A program made the translations under genes and the position numbers. A stretch of 64,000 nucleotides of DNA from Bacillota bacterium. GTDB lineage: Bacteria > Bacillota > Clostridia > Christensenellales > UMGS416. Positions 42,351-50,264 of the stretch are shown here, piece by piece. The stretch covers positions 682,001 through 746,000 of the forward strand of contig JAEYRH010000016.1 in assembly GCA_023435705.1 (NCBI GenBank). The letters run 5' to 3'. Position 1 is the stretch's first letter. Every line of letters starts with the position of its first letter. The notes under the pieces were generated by a model that had not been told where the DNA came from, ran no database searches, and saw nothing but the letters and a program-made list of their open reading frames with translations.

Positions 42351-43110
42351 GGTTGCCGGTAACTCTCTGGAACCAGGTGCGCTCAGCTACCCCTCCGGCA
42401 GCACCGAAGCGCTTGCGCTCTCAATTATGGACAAAAGCAATGCCACCTACCGGTATGACTCACTGGACCAGTTGAAGTTCGAACTAAAGCTCCGAGCAAG
42501 CATCGTCAATGCGTCTAGGGAGTTGAGCCGTAGCAACCTTGCCTTCCGGGTTTTTCGAAAATCCAAGGCGAACCCCGACTACTGGTATCGCACCAACGAG
42601 GGCGGCTTCCGGCTTCAGCCGGACGTGAGCCCTTGGGACGCCATTAACGACATCTATAAGAACAGCTCCCTTTACGGCACGGAATGCTCCACCGCGATGG
42701 TGATTGTCTATTATAAGGCACTGGCGGATATTCTCCCTGAGGATCTGTTCAACCGGCTGTTTCCGGATATCTACCTGATGAACTGGCAGCATCTGGATCG
42801 CGATTTGGGAATCAACCGCTCCGAAAACCCTCCTGACTATCTGCCCGGTGACGCCCGCTATTTTAAGAACCCCGACGTGAACCCCATCCACCCCGAGTGG
42901 CAGGGTGAAAATGTGTTTGACTTGGGCAATGGGCTATATTACGGCCACGGTCTCGGCATTGCCACAAAAGATAGAATCATCGAATCGCTGAACTCGCTGC
43001 GGAAAGAAGGAGCAACACGCTCCGCATATCTGATGGATTTTGCCGAACGGCCAGCCTTCAAGCAACTGCACCGAAAATATGAAGAATACATGCAGAACCA
43101 GGGTCGTTAA
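42343..43110 (+). CDS. tgl: Protein-glutamine gamma-glutamyltransferase Tgl
   Basis: A 255-residue transglutaminase that forms gamma-glutamyl-lysine bonds in the spore coat. The active-site segment LYGTECSTAMVIVYYKAL places the nucleophile at C115 with E114 before it, as in B. subtilis Tgl (C116/E115). WQGENVFDLGNGLYYGHGLGI holds the second acidic residue. Length is near the 245 residues of B. subtilis. ATG at 42343 has GAGG 8 bases upstream within the previous gene, and overlaps its stop, so translation is coupled. In B. subtilis tgl is made in the mother cell. No clear sigma-K promoter was found. Confidence 0.93.
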   Translation: MIKVAGNSLEPGALSYPSGSTEALALSIMDKSNATYRYDSLDQLKFELKLRASIVNASRELSRSNLAFRVFRKSKANPDYWYRTNEGGFRLQPDVSPWDAINDIYKNSSLYGTECSTAMVIVYYKALADILPEDLFNRLFPDIYLMNWQHLDRDLGINRSENPPDYLPGDARYFKNPDVNPIHPEWQGENVFDLGNGLYYGHGLGIATKDRIIESLNSLRKEGATRSAYLMDFAERPAFKQLHRKYEEYMQNQGR

Positions 43111-43132
43111 GGTGAATGAACCCATATAACAA

Positions 43133-43157
43133 AGGGGCGGGTAAGTACCCCGCCCCT
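43133..43157. terminator. Hairpin between convergent tgl and icd
   Basis: The stem AGGGGCGGG/CCCGCCCCT (43133-43141 with 43149-43157), seven-base loop. On the minus strand it is followed by TTTGTTATAT, so it probably ends icd; on the plus strand there is no T-tract. Confidence 0.7.
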
Positions 43158-43172
43158 GAAATATACAACAGA

Positions 43173-44372
43173 CTATAGCCGTGCTGCGATGGCCTTGATA
43201 AACCCCTGTGTGTTTACAACTTCTTTGGCGCCGCCTTGCGCCAGCAAAGCCAGCTCCTTGGTCATCGTGCCTTGCTCGATCATCTCCACAGTAACCTTTT
43301 CCAAACGGTCGGCAAATGAAACAAGCTCATCAATCTTGTCCAGCTGGCCGCGTTTACGGAGCGCACCGGTCCACGCGAACAGGGTGGCCACAGAGTTGGT
43401 GGAGGTTTCGACGCCCTTCAGGTGGTTGTAGTAGTGGCGGGTTACCGTGCCATGAGCAGCCTCATATTCATAATGGCCCTCCGGAGATACCAGCACCGAA
43501 GTCATCATTGCCAATGATCCGAATACGGTTGCAACCATATCGCTCATCACATCGCCGTCATAATTCTTACACGCCCAGATAAACCCGCCTTCAGAACGCA
43601 TTACACGGGCGACAGCGTCATCGATCAGCATATAGTAATACTGAATGCCGGCTGCCGCAAACGCCTCCTTGTATTCTGTTTCAAACACATCGTTGAAAAT
43701 ATCCTTGAAGCGGTGGTCATAAATCTTGGAGATCGTGTCCTTGGAGCCGAACCACAAATCCTGTTTGGTGTCCAAAGCGTAGTTGAAGCACGCCCGCGCG
43801 AAGCTGAATATTGAGGCGTCGGTGTTGTGCATGCCCATCACAATGCCGCCGGTGCCGGAGAAACCCATAATCTCCTGCTTGTTCTGCGTGCCGTCACGAT
43901 GGGTGATGACGAGTTCGGCTTTTCCGCCATCCTCCACCATCGACTCCACACTGCGGTAAATGTCACCGTAGGCATGGCGGGCAATCGTGATCGGGGCTGC
44001 CCAGCGCTCCACAAGCGGCTTGATATTCTTCACCACAACCGGTGCGCGGAACACTGTGCCATCCAAAATGGCACGAATCGTGGCATTGGGGCTCTTCCAC
44101 ATCTTCTTGAGTTTGTACTCTTCCATGCGCTGGGCATTGGGAGTGATCGTAGCACATTTCACACCCACGCCATACTTCCTGATGGCAAGCGCGGCATCCA
44201 CAGTCACTTGATCCTCGGTTTCGTCTCGATACGGCAGACCAAGGTCGTAGTATTCAGTTTTCAGGTCCACATAGGGCAGGATCAGTTCCTCTTTGATCAT
44301 CTGCCAGATGACCCTTGTCATCTCATCGCCGTCCATCTCCACCAAAGGGGTCAACATCTGAATCTTGGGCAT
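43173..44372 (-). CDS. icd: NADP-dependent isocitrate dehydrogenase (eukaryotic-like type II)
   Basis: A 399-residue enzyme converting isocitrate to 2-oxoglutarate. It begins MPKIQMLTPLVEMDGDEMTRVIW, then KCATITPNAQRMEEYKLKKMWKSPNATIRAILDGTVF, the pattern of dimeric type II IDHs that resemble eukaryotic enzymes rather than E. coli Icd. The metal site includes DDAVARVMRSEGGFIWACKNYDGDVMSD, and EAAHGTVTRHY is the NADP region. ATG at 44372 follows AGGAGG. It has its own promoter and is not next to aconitase or citrate synthase, so a role in glutamate supply is likely. Confidence 0.96.
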   Translation of the reverse strand: MPKIQMLTPLVEMDGDEMTRVIWQMIKEELILPYVDLKTEYYDLGLPYRDETEDQVTVDAALAIRKYGVGVKCATITPNAQRMEEYKLKKMWKSPNATIRAILDGTVFRAPVVVKNIKPLVERWAAPITIARHAYGDIYRSVESMVEDGGKAELVITHRDGTQNKQEIMGFSGTGGIVMGMHNTDASIFSFARACFNYALDTKQDLWFGSKDTISKIYDHRFKDIFNDVFETEYKEAFAAAGIQYYYMLIDDAVARVMRSEGGFIWACKNYDGDVMSDMVATVFGSLAMMTSVLVSPEGHYEYEAAHGTVTRHYYNHLKGVETSTNSVATLFAWTGALRKRGQLDKIDELVSFADRLEKVTVEMIEQGTMTKELALLAQGGAKEVVNTQGFIKAIAARL

Positions 44373-44410
44373 GGTTCCTCCTATATGAAAGCAAATCGTA
44401 GTCTTCAATG

Positions 44411-44439
44411 ATGATACCGGAAAATAGGGCAAAATGCAA
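44411..44439 (-). promoter_or_regulatory. Sigma-A promoter of icd
   Basis: On the minus strand -35 TTGCAT (44434-44439), 17 bases, -10 TATCAT (44411-44416). The start site lies about 35 bases before the ATG. Between 44440 and 44639 nothing else is recognised. Confidence 0.7.
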
Positions 44440-44639
44440 GATTTGGGCTTGGATGTTGCGTTTTGATGTTCCAATGGACATCGCGCAAAATATTGAAGTT
44501 AATTTGTGTAAAGTCATTTGTATGCAGATTATTGCAAAGTTTACCTGGGCGTTACGCGTATTGCGCGATGTGCGCCAATTCGACAGGTGCTCTCGGTTTT
44601 ATCAAATATTGATATACCAATTATGCATTCGTCAGGTAC

Positions 44640-44672
44640 AAAAAAGCCCGCTGGCTCGTCACCGAAGCGGGC
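44640..44672 (-). terminator. Terminator downstream of the XRE gene
   Basis: On the minus strand the stem GCCCGCT/AGCGGGC is followed by six T residues, 127 bases after the XRE stop. The long 3' region between includes the palindrome at 44722-44740. Confidence 0.82.
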
Positions 44673-44721
44673 AATGCTATAGAGAATTGATATCAGCAAT
44701 CCATGATGTGTCGTATTTTTA

Positions 44722-44740
44722 TCGCTATACGCTATAGCGA
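44722..44740. repeat. Palindrome TCGCTATA-CGC-TATAGCGA
   Basis: A perfect 8-bp inverted repeat with a three-base centre in the 3' region of the XRE gene. It may be an operator-like site or a small hairpin in the transcript. No function can be assigned. Confidence 0.5.
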
Positions 44741-44798
44741 GATGTCTGCCAGAAACCTCGATGCTAAATCAGCATTGGTTTCATTAGCACGACTGGAA

Positions 44799-45176
44799 TC
44801 ACTCCTTGCCGTCTTCTGCAACCTGCTCCTCGGTAATGGAGTCTGATTCAACACGGCGAACGCGATATCCACGGCGTTCATTCATAATTTTCACCAGGTT
44901 GATCATCGTCTCCTGCTGGTTGGGTGTCAGGGACAGAATGCCCTTGAACAGCGTCTCATGACGCAGCGGAACGGGCTTGGTTTCACCGGAGAAGAACTCG
45001 GCCAGTGTAACGTCCAACGCGCGGCAGATCTTGCTGAGCGTGTAGACCGTGGGGGACTTCATGCCGTTTTCCACGGCGCTGATGGTGGACTGGCTGATGC
45101 CGGCGCGGCGAGCCAGTGCGTTGCCGCTGATGTTGCGCTCAACCCTGAGCTGATAGATCCTCTTGCCAACTTCCAT
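44799..45176 (-). CDS. XRE-family helix-turn-helix transcriptional regulator
   Basis: A 125-residue regulator. The N-terminal HTH (residues 1-60) reads MEVGKRIYQLRVERNISGNALARRAGISQSTISAVENG with the usual cI/XRE pattern. The C-terminal part is an oligomerisation or sensing tail (LTPNQQETMINLVKIMNERRG), like the SinR/SlrR class. ATG follows GAGAGGG. It is divergent from the FucI-like gene, 395 bp away, but both have their own promoters, and two direct repeats flank its own -10 and -35, suggesting autoregulation. Confidence 0.9.
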   Translation of the reverse strand: MEVGKRIYQLRVERNISGNALARRAGISQSTISAVENGMKSPTVYTLSKICRALDVTLAEFFSGETKPVPLRHETLFKGILSLTPNQQETMINLVKIMNERRGYRVRRVESDSITEEQVAEDGKE

Positions 45177-45223
45177 TTCTTTACCCTCTCCTCATATTCT
45201 TTGGTTGAAATCTCTCATCTTCC

Positions 45224-45252
45224 AATATACAATAATACTATCTTCCACTCAA
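45224..45252 (-). promoter_or_regulatory. Promoter of the XRE gene with flanking direct repeats
   Basis: On the minus strand -35 TTGAGT (45247-45252), 17 bases, -10 TATATT (45224-45229), about 45 bases before the ATG. ATCTTCCA occurs twice in the same orientation at 45217-45224 and 45240-45247, touching both promoter boxes; these are candidate operator half-sites. Confidence 0.6.
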
Positions 45253-45423
45253 ATAAATCCATCACGATAGGCGCCAGGATTCGTTTTGGGAATGGAACAG
45301 GCTCCCTCAGGCTGGCTTTCAAATGGTGTCAAAGAAATAAATTCACTCCTTTTCAACTGTATTCATCTGATCGCCCGGCGAACGCCTGTTATGTTTTGTA
45401 CGCTTATTATAACATCTAAATTA

Positions 45424-45436
45424 ACTGTCGTACAGT
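45424..45436. promoter_or_regulatory. Palindrome ACTGT-CGT-ACAGT in the divergent intergenic region
   Basis: A 13-base inverted repeat 13-25 bases upstream of a minus-strand TATAAT (45406-45411), which could be a second, distal XRE promoter. A regulator binding here would cover its -35 region. The rest of 45177-45571 contains the two assigned promoters and no gene. Confidence 0.4.
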
Positions 45437-45512
45437 GTCTTTTTTTGTCGAATGTGATTTTCTTCAAGTTTTTTTGTGAAAGTGCTGCCCTGAAGATGAG
45501 CATGAATTGTTC

Positions 45513-45541
45513 TTTACTAACATGTATACAAATGATAGAAT
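45513..45541 (+). promoter_or_regulatory. Promoter of the FucI/AraA-like gene
   Basis: -35 TTTACT (45513-45518), 17 bases, -10 TAGAAT (45536-45541), about 30 bases before the ATG at 45572. The ribosome binding site is TGGAGGG. Confidence 0.65.
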
Positions 45542-45571
45542 TTATACCAACGATTTTTTGGAGGGAACGAC

Positions 45572-47050
45572 ATGCAAAACATACCAGAAGTCAAGCTTGG
45601 GATTGTCGCCGTCAGCCGCGATTGCTTCCCGGTGGAGCTTTCCGTGCGCCGCAGGAAGGCAGTGGCAGAAGCTTGCAAAGCGGCGGGCATTTCCATTTAT
45701 GAAGCGCCCACTGCTGTTGAAAATGAAGTCCACGCCATGAAGGCTCTGGATGAAGTGAAGGCTGCCGGCGTGAACGCACTGGTGGTGTTTCTGGGCAACT
45801 TTGGCCCTGAAGGCCCTGAGACGATTCTCGCCCAGCGTTTTGGCTCTCCGGTGATGATTGCTGCCGCTGCAGAAGAAACCGGCGATAACCTGGTCGGCGG
45901 GCGCGGCGACGCCTATTGCGGCATGCTGAACGCCTCCTACAACGTGGGCCTGCGCGGCCTGAAGCCTTATATCCCCGAATACCCGGTGGGTGACGCTGCA
46001 GAAATCGCCCAAATGATCGCCGGCTTCGTGCCGGTCGCTCGGATCATCCTGGGCCTGAAGAGCCTGAAGATCATCACCTTCGGCCCCCGCCCCTTCGACT
46101 TTTTGGCTTGCAACGCCCCCATCAAGCCGCTGTATGACCTTGGTGTGGAAATCCAGGAGAATTCCGAGCTTGACATGTTCGCCAGCTTCAACGACCACGC
46201 CGGAGACAGCCGCATCAAAGACGTGATCGCCGACATGGAAAAAGAACTGGGCGGCGGCAACAAAATGCCAGGCATCCTGCCGAAACTTGCACAGTTTGAA
46301 CTCACGCTGCTGGATTGGGCTGAGAAGAACATCGGCGCGTCCAAGTATGTGGCGTTCGCCAACAAGTGCTGGCCGGCTTTCCAGACACAGTTCGGCTTTG
46401 TGCCCTGCTATGTGAACTCCCGCCTGGTCAGCCGCCTGATCCCGGCCGCCTGCGAAGTGGACATTTATGGTGCACTCAGCGAATACATCATCAGCTGCGC
46501 CACCGAAATGCCCGCCACTCTGCTGGATATCAACAATACCGTGCCCTATGACATGTATAACAAAGAGATCAAGGGCAAATACAACTTCACCGAGAACGAT
46601 GTGTTCATGGGTTTCCACTGCGGCAACACGCCAGCCTGCTATGTGCGCAAGCCCGAGATGCGCCACCAACTGATCATGCACAGGCTGCTGGAGCCCGACC
46701 GCGAGCCCGATATTTCCCGCGGCACGCTGGAGGGCGACCTGATGCCCGGCAACATCACGTTCTTCCGCCTGCAGAGCACCGCCGACGCCAAGCTCCGCAG
46801 CTACATCGCACACGGCGAGATTCTGCCCACCGAGACCCGCAGCTTCGGCGGCATCGGCATTTTCGCTATTGCGGAGATGGCCCGGTTCTACCGCCATGTG
46901 CTGATCGAGAAGCGTTATCCGCACCACGGCGCCGTGGCCTTCCAGCAGATCGGCCGCGCGCTTTTCACCGCCCTCAAGATGCTGGGTGTGGAGGAAATTG
47001 ATTTCAACCAGCCCAAGAGCATGCTCTACAAGTCGGAAAACCCCTTCTAA
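45572..47050 (+). CDS. L-fucose/L-arabinose isomerase family protein
   Basis: A 492-residue protein of the FucI/AraA structural family. The N-terminal Rossmann-like domain is VKLGIVAVSRDCFPVEL through NALVVFLGNFGPEGPETILAQ. A central domain (SELDMFASFNDHAGDSRI) and a C-terminal barrel with MGFHCGNTPACYV and EGDLMPGNITFFRLQ follow. The latter hold the likely metal and substrate residues. The family includes sugar isomerases and uncharacterised relatives, and no kinase, aldolase or transporter is adjacent, so the sugar is unknown. It stands alone between its promoter and a terminator. Confidence 0.88.
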   Translation: MQNIPEVKLGIVAVSRDCFPVELSVRRRKAVAEACKAAGISIYEAPTAVENEVHAMKALDEVKAAGVNALVVFLGNFGPEGPETILAQRFGSPVMIAAAAEETGDNLVGGRGDAYCGMLNASYNVGLRGLKPYIPEYPVGDAAEIAQMIAGFVPVARIILGLKSLKIITFGPRPFDFLACNAPIKPLYDLGVEIQENSELDMFASFNDHAGDSRIKDVIADMEKELGGGNKMPGILPKLAQFELTLLDWAEKNIGASKYVAFANKCWPAFQTQFGFVPCYVNSRLVSRLIPAACEVDIYGALSEYIISCATEMPATLLDINNTVPYDMYNKEIKGKYNFTENDVFMGFHCGNTPACYVRKPEMRHQLIMHRLLEPDREPDISRGTLEGDLMPGNITFFRLQSTADAKLRSYIAHGEILPTETRSFGGIGIFAIAEMARFYRHVLIEKRYPHHGAVAFQQIGRALFTALKMLGVEEIDFNQPKSMLYKSENPF

Positions 47051-47059
47051 ACAAACGCT

Positions 47060-47093
47060 GCCCCCTTCCGTTTCCTGCGGAAGGGGGCTTTTT
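47060..47093 (+). terminator. Terminator after the FucI-like gene
   Basis: The stem GCCCCCTTCCG/CGGAAGGGGGC with a seven-base loop is followed by TTTTTC. It is a strong intrinsic terminator 10 bases past the stop codon. Confidence 0.92.
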
Positions 47094-47108
47094 CATTGAG
47101 AGGACGTT

Positions 47109-47297
47109 ATGAAAATCGCAGCCTATTTCGCCTTGGGCACCGGCCTGGCCGCCGCCGTCGCCGCCATTATTATCAAGCTTCGCACAATCAGGAAGGTCGG
47201 AAAAACAAACAAGCAGGATGTTTTCTTGCTCGTGTTTTTGCCTATCTTTGCATTGCTGATGATCGCCAACCTGATACTGGTCACGCTCTATTTCTAG
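47109..47297 (+). CDS. Small two-helix membrane protein
   Basis: A 62-residue protein with two hydrophobic helices (about 4-22 and 40-60) separated by a basic loop (KLRTIRKVGKTNKQD). ATG at 47109 has GAGAGG 6 bases upstream, and the frame is open to the stop. It comes after a terminator, so it needs its own promoter (not seen) or readthrough. The function is unknown; a small membrane regulator or a chance ORF cannot be excluded. Confidence 0.55.
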   Translation: MKIAAYFALGTGLAAAVAAIIIKLRTIRKVGKTNKQDVFLLVFLPIFALLMIANLILVTLYF

Positions 47298-47312
47298 GGA
47301 ATATGGCTTTAA

Positions 47313-48200
47313 TCAAACGTCCCATTCGCTCTCAAACGGCGCTTTGGTTTCCAGAGTTTTCCCCGCCAATCCGGCCAACGCCGGGCATTCCTCCGGCATA
47401 AACAAAAACTCCAGCCTGCAAGCCCACAGCATCTGCCGCCGGGCTTTGTGCTGCCGATTGAAAACCCGGTCGCCATATTTGTCATCCCCCAGGATCGGAT
47501 GGTCCAGATAGGCCAGGTGGGCGCGGATCTGGTGGGTGCGCCCGGTGTGAAGTGTCACCGAGAGCAGCGAGCAGTCTCCAAAGCTTTTGAGCACGGTGTA
47601 TTCCGTAACAGCCGTCCTGCCGTTGGGCATCGGTCTGTTATGCACAGATACCACAGCTCGGGCGGCGTCCTTTACCAGCCACGCCGTCAGCACCGCGTGA
47701 TCTGGCACGGGCTTGCCACGCACAACGCACCGGTAGCTCTTGAGGATCTTCCCCTGCTCCATCATTTCGCGCACAGCAGTTTCCGCTTCGGTGCTGCGGG
47801 CAAAGATCATCAGCCCGCCCGTGCCGCTGTCCAGCCGGTGGCACGCAATCGCAGTTGCCTGTTCACCCTGCCCAGCAAGCCATTGGGAGACGCGGGCTTC
47901 CATGTCGGCCTCCCCCTCCGCCTTGGAGAGCACACCAACCGGTTTCACAGCCACCACAACAGCAGGTGAATGCCACAGCACCTCCAGCGGCGGGCCATCC
48001 AGCTTCTGGTCTGTAAGATAGATCGTTACTTCATCTCCATTGGCGAGCATGATGTCGCGGCTCGCCCGTTGGCCGTTCACCTTGATGTCCTTGCCGGAGA
48101 GCAGTTTCACGGTAGCTGCTTTTGGCATCGAGGGAAATGTTTTAGCCAGCCATTGTGCCAGAGCAACAGGCTTATCAGTATCAACATTCACTTTGCGCAT
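47313..48200 (-). CDS. RluA-family pseudouridine synthase
   Basis: A 295-residue enzyme that converts uridine to pseudouridine in rRNA or tRNA. An S4 RNA-binding domain (about 20-70) precedes the catalytic domain, whose aspartate lies in IACHRLDSGTGGLMIFA. LLSVTLHTGRTHQIRAHLAYLDHPILGDDKYG is the family signature. ATG at 48200 follows GAGGGTG. Target site cannot be assigned. It is convergent with the small membrane protein. Confidence 0.94.
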   Translation of the reverse strand: MRKVNVDTDKPVALAQWLAKTFPSMPKAATVKLLSGKDIKVNGQRASRDIMLANGDEVTIYLTDQKLDGPPLEVLWHSPAVVVAVKPVGVLSKAEGEADMEARVSQWLAGQGEQATAIACHRLDSGTGGLMIFARSTEAETAVREMMEQGKILKSYRCVVRGKPVPDHAVLTAWLVKDAARAVVSVHNRPMPNGRTAVTEYTVLKSFGDCSLLSVTLHTGRTHQIRAHLAYLDHPILGDDKYGDRVFNRQHKARRQMLWACRLEFLFMPEECPALAGLAGKTLETKAPFESEWDV

Positions 48201-48249
48201 GGTTCACCCTCGTTCATACAGGATCATCATATCACCATTTTTATCAGAC

Positions 48250-48600
48250 AGCAAAGAAAACAGCCGGAGATTCCGCCTCAGCTTGTTGACAAACCCCGAA
48301 CAAGATACTGTAGCTAGTAGCCGCCAAGGCGGTTCATCCGCTGGCGGCAAACGGTGCAATGAGTGAGGGCAAAAATCGCCACCGCAGTGACGTCGTGTTT
48401 AATGATATTTGGTTGGAATAAAATGCTTGAAGGCCATGTGGCGACTGTTCTCGGCACATGGCCACCCGAAACGCTTGTTCAGGATGGAACCAGGGGGTGG
48501 TTTCGGCGGGGGATGGAATCCCCCGTCCGACAGGCTGGCGACTTTGTCGACAGCCTGAGGTGGAGATTCCGCCTGCTCAATGGCCTATTCCCGGATACTA
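48250..48600. other. Hairpin-rich non-coding region
   Basis: No credible gene lies between 48201 and 48610. Four consecutive stem-loops are present: GCCGCCA/TGGCGGC (about 48322-48348), GGCCATGTG/CACATGGCC (48432-48440 with 48455-48463), CGGGGGAT/ATCCCCCG (48507-48525) and CAGGCTG/CAGCCTG (48531-48537 with 48551-48557). GGAGATTCCGCCT occurs twice in direct orientation (about 48266 and 48563), suggesting copies of a short repeat. Confidence 0.55.
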
Positions 48601-48610
48601 TGGCATGCCA

Positions 48611-49351
48611 TCATATCGTCTTTCGGAGAACCCGGAACCGCCATACCGCGAACATTGCTGCCGCACACCCGATTGCCGCAATCACCAATAGCGACACCAC
48701 CGGTGCGATTTCCTGTGGCTGGCCATAAGCCCAGGCACGGAACGCCTGCATGGCATGGGTGGCCGGATAAAGCCTGCCCAGCCACAGGAATGGCTCCGGT
48801 AGCATGCTGGCGGGGAACATGAGCCCACCCAGCAGCAGCGACGGGAGGAACACCGCCTGCGACAGCATCGTGGCCGATGCCTGGTTTTTTGCCGTGACGC
48901 CCAGCAGCAACCCCAGCATGATGCTGGCAAATAGCAAAAAGGAAAGGATCAGGAAATACAACGGGGTGTTGGCAGGGATCGCGGCGCCAAACAGCACCGG
49001 CGCGGTGAAGTAGATGATGAGCGCCACAATCGACAGATGCATCAGCGCGCTGAAGGCATGGGTCAGCAGCACGGCCCAGCCGGGAATGCCATTGACCTCA
49101 AAAGCCCTCAGCACACCACCCTCGCGGAGCTTGACCAACGGAACGGGCATACCCAGCACAGCGCCCATTGTGATGGCGAAGATCGCCATCGAGGCAGCCA
49201 GCGTTTGTTTGGAGTCGGGGTTGATGGAAGAGAATACGGCACCCATCACACCATAAAACACCAACGGGACGGCATAAAACGTCAGCAGCGTGCCCTTTTC
49301 CCGCATGTCCATGCGGAACTGGATCAACAGATGATTGAAAAACGCTTTCAT
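48611..49351 (-). CDS. ABC-2 type transporter permease
   Basis: A 246-residue membrane protein with six hydrophobic helices: FYAVPLVFYGVMGAVF, AIFAITMGAVLGMPVPL, a pair around FSALMHLSIVALIIYF, FLILSFLLFASIMLGLLLG, and a C-terminal VVSLLVIAAIGCAAAMF. It is the permease of the neighbouring ATPase, typical of drug or lipid exporters. ATG at 49351 overlaps the ATPase stop by four bases (ATGA). The longer frame upstream is antisense/other-frame sequence of the ATPase. Confidence 0.9.
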   Translation of the reverse strand: MKAFFNHLLIQFRMDMREKGTLLTFYAVPLVFYGVMGAVFSSINPDSKQTLAASMAIFAITMGAVLGMPVPLVKLREGGVLRAFEVNGIPGWAVLLTHAFSALMHLSIVALIIYFTAPVLFGAAIPANTPLYFLILSFLLFASIMLGLLLGVTAKNQASATMLSQAVFLPSLLLGGLMFPASMLPEPFLWLGRLYPATHAMQAFRAWAYGQPQEIAPVVSLLVIAAIGCAAAMFAVWRFRVLRKTI

Positions 49352-50262
49352 CTCACAGTGCCTCCTTCCACCAATTCCAAGAATCGCTCCTCCAGGCTTG
49401 GCCTCTCCACCCGCAGATCCGCCACGGTGTCGCCGGCGTTTTTGACCCGCTGTAGCAGCGTCATGACAGTTTCCGCCACATCGTGGCACATCCATTTCAG
49501 GAACCCTTCACTCTCCCCGGCAAATCTCGCGCCAGCCATATCTCCGCCTGGTAGCAGGCTGCCTAGTCTGGTCTGGATGGTCACGCGCGTCTCCGACAGG
49601 CTTTCGGCGGTCACTTCCGCAGGAGTGCCCATCGAGACGATGCTGCCGCGCACCAGGATCGCCAGCCGGTCACAAAGCGATTCGGCCTCGGCCATGTCAT
49701 GGGTGGCCAGCAGCAGCGTGACACCCTGAGCCTTCACCTCCCTGATGGCTTGATGAAGCTGGGCCCGGCCCTGCACGTCGAGGCCCGCCGTCGGTTCGTC
49801 CAGCACCATGACCTCAGGATTGGTTGCCATGGCCAGCGCCAGGTTGAGCCTGCGTTTCTGGCCGGTGGACATCTGCTGATAGGTCTGCTTCATTGCAGGA
49901 TCCAGACCAAAACGCTCAATTAGGTCCAACCTGGGCTTGATGCCATGCCAGCCGCAGATCATTGACATGGCTTCAGCGGCCTTGATGGTATCCGGCAGCG
50001 CGGAAGCCTGCAGTTGCACACCAAGCTTGCCGCGCAGCGCCTTGCCACCCTGCGCCGCGTCGCAGCCGGCCACGATGATTTTTCCGCCCTCGTACTTGCG
50101 CATCCCCTCGATGCATTCCAGTGTGCTGGTCTTGCCCGCGCCGTTAGGGCCCAACAGGCCAAACACCTCGCCACGGCGCACGTCGAAACTAATGCCGTTG
50201 ACAGCTGTGTGGTTCTGGTAGCGTTTCAACAATCCCGCCACCGATAGCGCAATGTGTTCCAT
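49348..50262 (-). CDS. ABC transporter ATP-binding protein
   Basis: A 304-residue ATPase. Walker A GLLGPNGAGKTSTLE, Q-loop region GVQLQASALPDT, signature MSTGQKRRL (a TGQKR variant of SGGQ), Walker B EVMVLDEPTAGLD and the H-loop THDMAE are intact. A C-terminal regulatory domain follows. The long tail and pairing with an ABC-2 permease match DrrA-type drug efflux. ATG follows AGGTGG. It begins two bases after the MerR stop and shares its operon. Confidence 0.94.
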   Translation of the reverse strand: MEHIALSVAGLLKRYQNHTAVNGISFDVRRGEVFGLLGPNGAGKTSTLECIEGMRKYEGGKIIVAGCDAAQGGKALRGKLGVQLQASALPDTIKAAEAMSMICGWHGIKPRLDLIERFGLDPAMKQTYQQMSTGQKRRLNLALAMATNPEVMVLDEPTAGLDVQGRAQLHQAIREVKAQGVTLLLATHDMAEAESLCDRLAILVRGSIVSMGTPAEVTAESLSETRVTIQTRLGSLLPGGDMAGARFAGESEGFLKWMCHDVAETVMTLLQRVKNAGDTVADLRVERPSLEERFLELVEGGTVR

Positions 50263-50264
50263 CT

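Noticed and set aside
44408..44737. Possible 109-codon gene between icd and the XRE gene
   Set aside because: It crosses the icd promoter and a clear terminator and has no ribosome binding site.
48363..48728. Possible 121-codon gene in the hairpin-rich gap
   Set aside because: It runs through inverted repeats and into the 3' end of the ABC permease on the other strand, with no family match.
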